Below, piece after piece: positions 49,619 to 58,336 of a stretch of 64,000 nucleotides of DNA (position 1 is its first letter; every line of letters starts with the position of its first letter). The DNA is from Nematostella vectensis (Eukaryota > Cnidaria > Anthozoa > Actiniaria > Edwardsiidae), in assembly GCF_932526225.1 (NCBI RefSeq), contig NC_064039.1, forward strand, positions 434,001 to 498,000. Direction: 5' to 3'. Position numbers and translations under genes: made by a program. The notes beneath the pieces were generated by a model. It saw only the letters and a list, made by a program, of their open reading frames with translations. It was not told the DNA's origin and made no database searches.

Positions 49619-51469
49619 AACGCAGCACTTTCTCGTCGGTGAGACGAGCGGCCGGCGTGACTGAAGACGTAGTAATATGCAAATGCCCCACTGAATTGTT
49701 CCGTGTTTACGACGGCTGCTTTATGGAGATTGATTTACATAGACCTGCTACTGCAAAACAGAAATGAAGACAATGAAACTCCTAATGCGCAGACGCAACC
49801 GGAAGAAGCTAAACTCTGCGGCTTTTGAGATGTCATACTTTATCAATCGGACGCAGATATCAAGGAAGACTATTTTTTCTTCTTCGAAATACGCTGTTGT
49901 CATAAAAGTTCACAAATAGCGTGCCGCGATCCTAAACATTTGAGAGACACGAGATGATATAAAATTTCAAACTGGTTACAAACTCACACGACACGCAACG
50001 TGGTTTTCCATTGTTCCTTCCCATTTATTCCGTGAGTGTTTTTATGAATGGGGAAGTTGAATTTGTTTTGCCAGAAATAGGCATAGGTGCGTCGCTAATC
50101 TGCGGTGGTCGCACTCGTGAACCGGATAGTTCGGGTCAGTATTCCGGCATGTCTAAGTTGGCTAAGCTTGGACGGAACTGAACACAAATGTTTGTTTAAA
50201 CCTTTTGATAAAGCGATGTGCTGTTTTATAGTGCGAGTACGACAAAGCAATAATACATAATGATTTTAACTTTACGCTACGAGACACGGTGTCAACTACG
50301 TCAACAAGCTCTGGCAAATTAAAAAAATCATTTGTAAATTGTTGTTTCGCGTGATGTGTGTTTTGTTTCGATATATTGTGCAAGAAATGATGGAATACGT
50401 TACTCTCATTACGCGGATTAGAGCTCTTTATTCTAAGCAGAGTATCAGACATTTTTAAATCAGATAAAATAAATAAATCATCCTTGGTTACTCGTAGAGC
50501 GCAGAGTGTGTGGAAATATAGGCAGTGTGTGCATGGAAAGGAGGCGCGAGAATTGATGAGGGGGGTAGTTTATTCGTTTGGCGGACCATTTTCTCTTAGG
50601 CAGCTCTTAGTGGTGCTTAATTTTCCTTCATTAGAGCGGACCTTTCAGTCAAGCGGGATGGGGGGGTGCAAGTCTACCGATTTCTGCCCCCCCCCCCTGG
50701 CTACGGGCCTAGAGCACGCCCGACTGCGCGCTCCGTCTTATTCAATCTTCGTTCACAGCCTTTGTGAATCTTCAGTCCTTGATGTACGTGCTCACAGCCG
50801 TTAAGTCCCTGATAGTTCGTACGTGTTCACAGAAAATATTATCCTGTCATTGTTTTTTTTGTTCGAGAGAAGCGCTGTCAAGCATTTTCTGTAAGCGGTA
50901 GATGATGGCTTAATACTGAAGGACGCAGGTCTCATTGTATAATTAAATTAAAATGAGACCAATCAGAGTGATCCTCGTGTTAAATGAATAGAGATCACGT
51001 GAATTTACATTCCAGATCAGCGCTTTGTATCCGTTTCTGTGATCGCTAGTATGTCCCTTGAGAGGGCTTATAAAGGGAAGCGCTCCATGGCCAGCTAGAC
51101 GTTTAGTAGTACCCAGATATAACTATTTTGAAAGTTGTTTTCAATGTCTTTAGAGGAATGCTTGAACATAAAAAAGCAATTTAGTCGGAGACAAACAGTC
51201 ATAGACAACATAAGACTAAAGTCTGCTGAGTTCAACTTTGTTGTCTTTACTCTAAAATGATATTGAACATCAAAACAAGTTTGGTAATCCCTAAAAACTG
51301 TTTTAGTGACAGTTAATGACGGCCACTAACTGTTAACTTTGTAACCTTTAGACAAAATGACCTAATAACTTTCATAGACAGATTTGGCAATACAGAATTG
51401 CAAAATTTGATTTTGTAAAAGAAAAAAAAGCTTTATTAAAAGAAAATTTATAAAATCCTAGACCGCCAG

Positions 51470-51529
<60 letters not shown>

Positions 51530-51692
51530 TATCATACGTCATTCATTATTATTAATCTTTTTATTAACGATGTCGGACAAAAATTAATAATTTGATTCTA
51601 ATACCAAAAGCACTGGGTAAATTATTCAAATTCTCCCGCGCATATTTAAATCATAATTTCATATTATCTAAATTCTAATGGTGCCACAGACG
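49619..51692. other. Spacer between the two 16-Cys paralogues
   Basis: Upstream region of paralogue 1 followed by AT-rich DNA. Contains a C-run with 'ctggctacgggcctaga' at 50685-50712 (possible remnant of the short dispersed element family) and an (AT)n microsatellite at about 51471-51523. No gene supported. Confidence 0.5.
51471..51523. repeat. (AT)n microsatellite
   Basis: About 50 bp of alternating at. Confidence 0.95.
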
Positions 51693-52829
51693 TTATACAA
51701 TCGTGACTACGTGTGAGTAAGTAGCATTAGGAAGTGTGGAAGAAATCACTTCGGTCGACGAGGATATTCTTATTGGTATTAATTCGGTACTGGCCCTAAG
51801 GCACGAATCCAGTGAATTACTGCAATTTCTCGAACAGTTAGCGTGTCGAACTATATCACTCTGACAGGCTCTCTCGCAGCAGTTCGAATACTCGTGTTCA
51901 TTTTGACCGCAGGGCAAGCTTGACAATAGCCTTGTTTCAAATTCTGTGCTACTAGTCGAATGGCCTAGCTCAGGAATCGGCCTTCTAGGAGCACCGTTTG
52001 TTATTTGTTTTGGTTCTCTGCCGAGCTCACTGCTTCCACATGGTTGCTCATGCGTGTCATGTGTACTGTTATTGGATTCATTAAGTAAAAGTACTGGGAT
52101 TTCAATGTTTGAATCAGGCACTTCAGTTCGTAGTTCTAAACTTCCTCTTTCGTAAACTAGAACATGGACATTAGTCCTGCTTTGACAGCATCTCGGCAGC
52201 CACCGAGAAAAGTGAGATAGCCATGATAAGGACAGGCACGTCCGGGTATCAGACTTTTCGTTTGTTACCAGTTGGGGTCTCGAGTTGAAGTTGACCCCGA
52301 TTTCGGATTGGCAAGAATCACTATTCCTAGCTCTTTGTAACCTCCAAATCCAAAACCATAGCGTCAAACGGCAATTACAGTCCAGGTTTCTGAGATAGTT
52401 TAGTAATCCTCTGTGACCAACGCGCTCCAGAATGTAATCATTATAGCAGATGATAAGAAGCGAAACGGCCAAAGCAGCGATGAAAATAACAAAGGGTGCC
52501 ATTTCTCCACTTAAACCCAGCTTCTGTACTTTCTCGCATCGATTGTTCGTACAAGAATGCTCATTAGGACAGTGTGTGTCATTTAAACACGTTTTTTTCA
52601 AGCAAGGAAATGCCGAAGAACAGTTCACACAGATTCCTAAAACACATCGACTTTCCTGGTTACATTCGTGGTCGGTTGAGCATACATGCCAACAGTGAAT
52701 ACGTTTGGCCGTACAATTTCCCTTACAACAGTGCTCAAACGCAGAGCACTCATTGTCGGTGGAGCAAGAATCGAGTCCTGTTAGACAGCAAAGCCAAACA
52801 ATTGTAAAAATAAGTAACCGACCATCCAT
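51693..52829 (-). CDS. Type I membrane protein with 16-Cys ectodomain (paralogue 2), 378 aa
   Basis: Single exon, stop 51693. The frame is open up to 52931, but the ATG at 52829 is preferred because it starts directly with a signal peptide (MDGRLLIFTIVWLCCLTGLDS). The ectodomain has 16 cysteines with exactly the same spacing as paralogue 1 at every interval, including the CC pair. Sequons NCT, NCS and NDT suggest glycosylation. One membrane helix (MAPFVIFIAALAVSLLIICY) is followed by a tail of about 250 residues that is Cys-rich in places, has no PPxY motif and shows no similarity I can see to the tail of paralogue 1. Duplication with a conserved extracellular module and a replaced or fast-evolving tail. 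Confidence 0.8.
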   Translation of the reverse strand: MDGRLLIFTIVWLCCLTGLDSCSTDNECSAFEHCCKGNCTAKRIHCWHVCSTDHECNQESRCVLGICVNCSSAFPCLKKTCLNDTHCPNEHSCTNNRCEKVQKLGLSGEMAPFVIFIAALAVSLLIICYNDYILERVGHRGLLNYLRNLDCNCRLTLWFWIWRLQRARNSDSCQSEIGVNFNSRPQLVTNEKSDTRTCLSLSWLSHFSRWLPRCCQSRTNVHVLVYERGSLELRTEVPDSNIEIPVLLLNESNNSTHDTHEQPCGSSELGREPKQITNGAPRRPIPELGHSTSSTEFETRLLSSLPCGQNEHEYSNCCERACQSDIVRHANCSRNCSNSLDSCLRASTELIPIRISSSTEVISSTLPNATYSHVVTIV

Positions 52830-54900
52830 GATGGATCGTTCTTCGCTACATTTGTAGACGAACTTGTTTATATGACTATAACAAACCAATGGGCTGATCA
52901 ATGGGAGGTTACGTAGGGGTACAAGTGTCACGTGTAAAATGCGTGACGTAAAGCGGCGACATGACGCACATAGTTTTATTTTTGGCGGGTCATTGATTTT
53001 TTTTTTTTTACAAAAGATTCTGCTGACTGATTATGCATACAAGCTAGTGGATAAGTAAAAATTTATTTATCTTTATTGGTAAATTGCCTTTTCATAACGA
53101 GCCCTTGCTCCTTGACAACGACTTTTATGTGCTCTGGATCCCGCAGAGATCTCTGCGGGGAGTAACCTGGTTTCTGGTAATGAAAAAATTCCAGCCCAAC
53201 ACATAGCTATCGTAATCTCCAAGTGTGAAGTGAAGAATAGTGTGCGTCATCTGTCAACATAAGCTTCGTATATGACTTTGTAAAGCAAAACAATCAAAGA
53301 AATCCGGGAGAAAGCGGAAATTTATCGTAAATTATTTTTGGCGCTGTGAATTGCAGAGAGTGGAACGCAAAATACAGTTATTAGAAAATATCATCGGATC
53401 TGTTTAAGAATCAGTTTTTTGGGGGCGCTTCAAGTGTAAATCGAAAAGGAAAATCCACTCACAATGCCGCATATTCGCGCGGCTTGCTCTGATGTCTTCA
53501 CCATGCTAGCGGAGCTTTCTCCCAGTTTGTCTTAAAAAATTCTACTTTAATAATTAGTGTTTTTGTAATCCACTGACCGACAAGAGGAAACGGTGCCCAT
53601 CTGTGTTTTAACCTATTTTATTACGATCCCTGTAGGTCTTTTTTATGAATATACATGCCGTTTCGCGATATAGCTTAGAAACGTCTGAAAATCTAAAAAA
53701 ATAACTGCCTCTTCGTCACCAGTGTCTAAAAGCAACCGATGAAGTAGCCTCGAAACGTCTGTATTTTTACAACATTATTAGCGCTGTAAACAAACATTTT
53801 AACAAAATATAACAGAGAACGTAAGCCAAGTATCTGCCGTATACGAATCATTTATATGCGAGTTGAGAGTTGTACTTAACAAATTTCCCAAAAGTTTTCC
53901 GTAGTTTTTACTCTTATACACCACGATATTCGTCATCTCAAAATGTTGTGGAGTCACGAGGCATAGCGGCGAGTGTTCCGCAGTAAAGTTTTCGCAGTAA
54001 AATTTGTTTTCTACAACACAAGCAACGAAAACAGTATCTTAGAAAAACAAAACAGCGCGCGATCGTTAGATTTGTTTTTCTAGTGCGTGCGCGAACCGTT
54101 GTTTGCGGTGCCTCAAAACCCTGCAGACTTCGTTACTTTTAGTGTCAGAATGGAAAATACATTTACTGGAAAATATTGAGAACCAAGTTTCGCGAATTTG
54201 AGTCAAGGTTTTTCGTATCTTTCGTTTCAAGTGAGCATGCGCAAGTGTTGTAGAATGGATATCTTATTCAAGCGGCAAATAAATGTGGAATATAGGAAAA
54301 TAGCGCAACGAATAGATGCGATAGAAATTGACACAATTACCTAAACTTTAATGTCAGTCTATAAAAGTAGACCCTATTGATCAGAATACCATTACATATA
54401 TTATTATTTTTTAGTTAAAAAATCGTGTTTTTTTTGGTAAAATTCGCGCTGTCCGGGTAAAACCGTTGCTTCAATAATAGTATTAAAAATTACCGGGCAT
54501 TTGGAAATTCCGCGGGCTGGTTGGATCTTTCAGTGAAAAAAAAGTTACTAGTTTTAAGTTGTTCTAATTCTAAATCCTAGTGAATGTATCTGTGTGTCTG
54601 TTGGACGTTTGGAAGAGGGGTGATCGTTTCTAGAATCACAAATCACACAATTAATTTTGCGGGGTTTCTTTTACTATCATGACCACAATATTGTTACAAA
54701 TTTTATGAACTTATTTTGGGAAGCGGCCGTCTAACCGGCCAGAAAAGATCTCTCTTTAAACTGGAATCCTACTTAAAGTCGCTTAGGTGGGCGTGTTTTA
54801 ACTTACTATTTCACGCATGATACATTCTGCAAAATATACAAAATCTGTTCAGCACGAAGGGTTCGGATTTCTCTAAAGTCCAACGAGAATCCTGTGCGCC
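52830..54900. other. Intergenic, no supported gene
   Basis: AT-rich. A perfect 20-bp palindrome lies at 53140-53159. 'gaaacgtctg' occurs twice (about 53679 and 53753), the second as 'gaagtagcctcgaaacgtct', which resembles retroelement 3' ends but is too short to assign. Confidence 0.5.
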
Positions 54901-54914
54901 CAGCGCATATATCT

Positions 54915-55253
54915 CTAACACAACAAACCACTGCAATAACACAACTTCCCGAACCTTTGCCCCTTTTTGGTTGTGTTGGCATTGAAGTTCAAATCGTGCC
55001 AAATCGTTCCATCTCGCAGGATCAAACTCAGAGAGGCAGTTTCCACGTACATCTGGTAAATTACTTCCTTGGCTCGGCGCTCCATCGTTGAAGATATCTG
55101 TAGATGGAAGCTGACGTCATACTTGACTATTCCCGAAGGGATATCAAAAACAGTCAAGCCCCAATGCACTCCTCTAATACACATGGGCAAGAACACCTTT
55201 CGGGGGGGACCGGGGGGTTTCAGAGAAACTAGTGGGAGGCGCGGATCGCCCAT
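54915..55253 (-). pseudogene. Possible fragment of a Ulp1-like (clan CE) cysteine protease
   Basis: A 112-codon open frame. Its segment RKVFLPMCIRGVHWGLTVFD, followed by ...IVKYD, fits the His-Trp strand and following Asp region of clan CE proteases (Ulp1/SENP and viral adenain-like enzymes), in which H-W-x-L-x-V-x-D precedes the catalytic Asp. The downstream Gln and catalytic Cys motifs are not seen, so it is at best a fragment or one exon. It lies just outside the GC-rich viral block, and whether it belongs to that element is unknown. The ORF start near 55253 is arbitrary. Confidence 0.35.
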
Positions 55254-55293
55254 CCGGGCCTCCCAGCCCCGTCTCTATATATCAGGCAGATAA

Positions 55294-55480
55294 TGCTTCA
55301 CGTACATAAACAATCGGCAAAAGCTAATGTAGACCAAAACGATTTCACGTACATAAACAATCGGCAAAAGCTAATGTAGGCCAAATAGATTTCGCGTACA
55401 TGAATAGTCAATTAAGGCTGCAGGTGTTTCGCGTGCATGAATAACTAATTAGGGCTGCAGGTGTTTCGCGTGCATGAATA
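55294..55480. repeat. Subterminal tandem repeat of the viral element, five diverging units
   Basis: Five units of 37-50 bp, each starting with a variant of 'ttcacgtacataaa' / 'ttcgcgtgcatgaata'. Units 1-2 share 'caatcggcaaaagctaatgt', units 3-4 share 'gggctgcaggtg' or a one-base variant. 'taatgtaggcc' of unit 2 recurs at the far right end (about 60853). Confidence 0.7.
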
Positions 55481-55653
55481 ATTGGGGTGTAGGCCGGGCG
55501 CGTGCAAGCCCAAGGACTTGCGCGTACACGACTTTTTGGGGCAAATAGCGATGGGACCGCGAAAACGAGGAGGGCCGCCGACCTACGGGGTGCGGAATAA
55601 CCGTTTTTCGGCCGTAAACTCAAACCCGCTGGCGTGGCGTTTAAACCTGAGTT

Positions 55654-56324
55654 CTACTCGAACACCTCGCTCCCGAACTCATCGCGAATTTTTCGCGCTC
55701 TTTTTTTCGCCTTTTCGCGTGCCTTCGGAGAGGGCCCTTTCCCGCTTTTTCCGTCGCGCGGGGCGAGGCCATGTCGAGCTCTGATAGCGGCCTTGAGCTC
55801 GTTGTATCTCTCTAGTTCCCGAAATATTAGCCGAAACTCGTCGTCTGAGATACGCCCGTCTTGCAGAGCCTTGGAGACCAGCTCGCTGATCGAGTTTTTC
55901 TTACTCTCCGCTAAAACCATCGTGTCTTCGTGTTTAGCCACCTTGCTCGTAAGACCCCTAGAGACCGCCCCCGCGCCCGCGCCCACGACACCGACCAGCC
56001 CAGCGACCCCTGCCAGCGGAGCGCCGATCAGAGCCCCTATCCCACTCAAAGAGACTCCCAGCCCGGCGCTGGAGAGCGCCCCTGCAGCGATGCCGGATGC
56101 CACAGACACAGCATGGGTAACCGCGAAGGCGCGCTTATACTTCTTCCGCACCTGTCGATAATGCGTTATCTCATTGTCTAGACCTGCCTGATTGTCACGT
56201 ATTACCTGGAGTCAGAAGCATTGCACGTCTCCGCCAGTGCTAGCCGGAGCGGTAGGCGTTTGCGGGTGGCAGACGCTGGAAGCGGGGGGTGTATGCCACC
56301 GCTGCTAACGTCGCTGTTCGCCAT
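55654..56324 (-). pseudogene. Viral-element protein with Gly/Ala-rich hydrophobic region, N-terminal frameshift
   Basis: The main frame (about 185 residues from near 56207 down to the stop at 55654) starts with a charged helix (GLDNEITHYRQVRKKYKR). It continues with a long Gly/Ala-rich hydrophobic stretch with two membrane-type segments (VSVASGIAAGALSSAGLGVS and GALIGAPLAGVAGLVGVVGA), then a helical domain with LAESKKNSISELVSKALQDG and ISDDEFRLIFRELERY, and a Lys/Arg-rich tail. An ATG at 56324 opens a 40-codon frame that ends in a stop around 56205, just where the main frame becomes open. A one-base frameshift between them is therefore likely. Proteins with this build recur beside capsid and ATPase genes in cnidarian virus-like elements as I recall; a membrane or virion role is inference. 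Confidence 0.55.
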
Positions 56325-56355
56325 GCCTGTTATGTCGGGCCTAGGTTAGCTCTAA

Positions 56356-57285
56356 TACGAGGCGAACAGGCTTGCCCTTAAAGTCCACCCGTCTACCGTG
56401 GTCATCCCTGGTCCATATTCGGATACTCGAGACAAACTATACCAGCTAGGCGATGTGTTTGTGTTCTACCCGGGGGAGGGGTATCGCAACGTGCACGTGA
56501 TCCGTGGCTACGACACGGCGGCGGACGAGTACCCAAGCCACCTCAATCTGTTTAGCGACGAAGGTGGGACATACAATAGTGGGAAGCAGGTGGGTTACAT
56601 ACGCAACGACGACCACGGGGGCGTGCAATATAGCTGGTTTGCGCCTCCCAAAGGCGAGGGGCTGACAAAAGCAGGGCTAGGGAGACTCGACCGCTCGGTC
56701 GAGGCGTTCGTCTACACAGTGCTTGGCGCGCAGGTAAACGTCCGTTCCTCCATCGCAGGGGCCGGTGGGCCGGCCATGGAGGCGCAGGCGGAGTTCACGG
56801 AGCTGCTCGAAGACGCGATCATAGAAAACGACATCGCTCAAAGCGTGCAAAGGTACCAGTTAGCCGTGCAGGAGGCCAAGGTGAGACTGAGTCTTGCGGT
56901 TGCACCAGGAGTGTGGCTGATGCCGAGTGATCTGGTGATAAACACGCAAAGCGTCGTGGGCTACAACAATAAGCTGCAGAAAGCCACGGACTCCATAAAG
57001 CTCGGCGCAAACGCGATCAACACCGAGACAAAGCCAGTCGGTGCTCATAACATGGCCGGTGGGCATCCTAGGGTGCAACACGCGACTGACCACGTGCCGC
57101 CCCGACGACAAAGCGCCCCTGCGAAAGTGCACGCGGAGGGCGCGGCTGCCCCGGACCGGGGCGGCGCCGGTGCCGTTCCGGCTGCAGCTGCGCATAGCAT
57201 GTCGGGCGAAAAGAGTGACCACACCGCCCTCAAGGCGGGGTTGTCGGCACTCGCGGTGGCCGCGGCGTATTACTTGTTCCGATGA
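56356..57285 (+). CDS. Viral-element protein of unknown function with C-terminal membrane anchor
   Basis: Open frame from after a TAA at 56353 to the stop at 57285. No ATG precedes the conserved-looking region, so the start is unclear: GTG at 56398, a lost ATG, or an upstream splice. The N-terminal half is folded-looking (LGDVFVFYPGEGYRNVHVIR, YNSGKQVGYIRN, HGGVQYSWFAPP), a helical middle follows (residues about 115-165), then a low-complexity Ala/Pro/Gly/His region and a last hydrophobic helix (LKAGLSALAVAAAYYLF). The end overlaps the end of the minus-strand gene by 16 bp, a compact viral arrangement. A minor virion or membrane protein is possible. I cannot assign a family. Confidence 0.6.
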   Translation, partial: YEANRLALKVHPSTVVIPGPYSDTRDKLYQLGDVFVFYPGEGYRNVHVIRGYDTAADEYPSHLNLFSDEGGTYNSGKQVGYIRNDDHGGVQYSWFAPPKGEGLTKAGLGRLDRSVEAFVYTVLGAQVNVRSSIAGAGGPAMEAQAEFTELLEDAIIENDIAQSVQRYQLAVQEAKVRLSLAVAPGVWLMPSDLVINTQSVVGYNNKLQKATDSIKLGANAINTETKPVGAHNMAGGHPRVQHATDHVPPRRQSAPAKVHAEGAAAPDRGGAGAVPAAAAHSMSGEKSDHTALKAGLSALAVAAAYYLFR

Positions 57286-58115
57286 CTGCTTTGCATTTGA
57301 CGAACCAAGAACGCGGCTACGGCTAGAATGAGCAGCCACGCGTTTTCGCCAAGGAATTTCACCGCTTCTCCTGCGGCCTTAAACACGAAGTTCGCGATGC
57401 TGCCTACTAGCCCGGGGAGAAGCTCGCCCAGCTTTTTCCCGATAGCCTTAAGCCCGTTACCGACCCCCCTGGCCACGGAGGAGAGCGACTTGCCGAGCGA
57501 CGTCACGATGGCCGCGATCGTCGTCGCTACGGCCAACCCGATAGCGGCGACGGTAAAGCCGTACTTTTTGAAGATGGCTTTGATGCGCTCTCTTAGTGGC
57601 TTCTGGTTCTCGAGCTCTCGGTTTTCGCGTTCTAGTTCGTCAATCTCGGACAGCCTCTCCTCGTTGCGCTCACGGGCCTCTTGGCGGCGACTCTCTGACG
57701 TGTTAGGGTCGTCGATGGTCTCCCTGTCTGCGGCTACCACCCCTTGCAGCTCTTGGACTCGTTCTGTGTTCTCCTGGATGACCGCGTCTACCACTGCCAC
57801 GGGCCCCATCGCCAGCTTGAAGCCACTCAGCTTTGCAACGTCCTGTCGGACGCCCCCGTCCTCGTTGAACAGCCGTCTTGGTTTAGTCCAACCTCCATTT
57901 TTGAGGTCGCGAACCTGTATTAACGTCTTTCCCCTCCAGTCTGACTGGAACCGTATCAGATCCTCGTTAAGGTCTGGGTATTCCTTCCTGAGGGACAGGA
58001 GACCGAGTCTTGTCGCTGCATCCCCTGTGGTGAATGAGGTTTCAGCGCTTGCCGTTCCTGCGCTTCGCGAAGCCATGCTATGCGCAGCATGCGTACGCGA
58101 CGACGTGCTCGTCAT
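57270..58115 (-). CDS. Viral-element protein: coiled coil plus C-terminal hydrophobic domain, 281 aa
   Basis: ATG 58115 to stop 57270. An N-terminal region with LREEYP-like 'LRKEYPDLNEDLIRFQ' and GKTLIQVRDLKNGGWTKP is followed by a long charged coiled coil (about residues 110-175, RRQEARERNEERLSEIDEL). The C-terminal domain has hydrophobic segments (KKYGFTVAAIGLAVATTIAA; LPGLVGSIANFVFKAAGEAV; NAWLLILAVAAFLV). Layout suggests a membrane-inserted virion or membrane-remodelling protein, by inference only. The frame continues upstream past a TAG at 58125-58127 into a 37-codon acidic ORF (to 58238), so the true N-terminus may be cut off by a nonsense change. It is transcribed divergently from the capsid gene. 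Confidence 0.62.
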   Translation of the reverse strand: MTSTSSRTHAAHSMASRSAGTASAETSFTTGDAATRLGLLSLRKEYPDLNEDLIRFQSDWRGKTLIQVRDLKNGGWTKPRRLFNEDGGVRQDVAKLSGFKLAMGPVAVVDAVIQENTERVQELQGVVAADRETIDDPNTSESRRQEARERNEERLSEIDELERENRELENQKPLRERIKAIFKKYGFTVAAIGLAVATTIAAIVTSLGKSLSSVARGVGNGLKAIGKKLGELLPGLVGSIANFVFKAAGEAVKFLGENAWLLILAVAAFLVRQMQSSHRNK

Positions 58116-58124
58116 TGGGATCGA

Positions 58125-58238
58125 CTAACCATCGTCGGGGTCAAACGGGATGAGGGGCGTCGTCTCGCCGTCCCCCGCCCCGCGATCGGCGGACGCGCCC
58201 GGCAAGGTATCGTCAATGTCAACGTCAACATCACCCAT
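58125..58238 (-). CDS. Small acidic ORF, 37 aa, in frame with the downstream gene
   Basis: ATG 58238, TAG 58125-58127. The peptide is acidic (MGDVDVDIDD...) and ends in a TTPLIPFDPDDG stretch. It is in the same frame as the 281-residue protein that begins ten bases after its stop. Either it is the broken-off N-terminus of that protein or a separate short leader. Confidence 0.45.
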   Translation of the reverse strand: MGDVDVDIDDTLPGASADRGAGDGETTPLIPFDPDDG

Positions 58239-58267
58239 GATGCGTGCGCATAACTCGTGCTATGCTA

Positions 58268-58285
58268 TGTTAGACATGTCTAACA
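58268..58285. promoter_or_regulatory. 18-bp perfect palindrome between divergent viral genes
   Basis: 'tgttagacatgtctaaca' is its own reverse complement. It lies 30 bp ahead of the minus-strand start (58238) and 51 bp ahead of the plus-strand capsid start (58337). Its central decamer agacatgtct fits the p53-family half-site consensus RRRCWWGYYY. A binding site for a dimeric regulator is inferred. Confidence 0.5.
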
Positions 58286-58319
58286 GTCCGCACCATAGCC
58301 AAGCGGCTTCGTACTTTAT

Positions 58320-58336
58320 GTGCATATACGTATACG
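58320..58336 (+). promoter_or_regulatory. Short motif directly upstream of the capsid gene, shared with 60593
   Basis: 'gtgcatatacg' at 58320-58330 recurs exactly at 60593-60603. Both lie shortly ahead of an ATG (17 and 35 bp). The ATPase start is preceded by the related 'gcacatacg'. Possible late-promoter element of the virus-like element. Confidence 0.35.

Noticed and set aside
55408-56181. Several plus- and minus-strand ORFs overlapping the viral genes
   Set aside because: Shadows in GC-rich DNA where stop codons are rare. Composition is Arg/Pro/Ser-rich without structure.
57328-58128. 266-residue plus-strand ORF opposite the coiled-coil viral gene
   Set aside because: Antisense shadow. 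The minus-strand frame has clear coiled-coil and membrane patterns, while this one is Ser-rich and unstructured.
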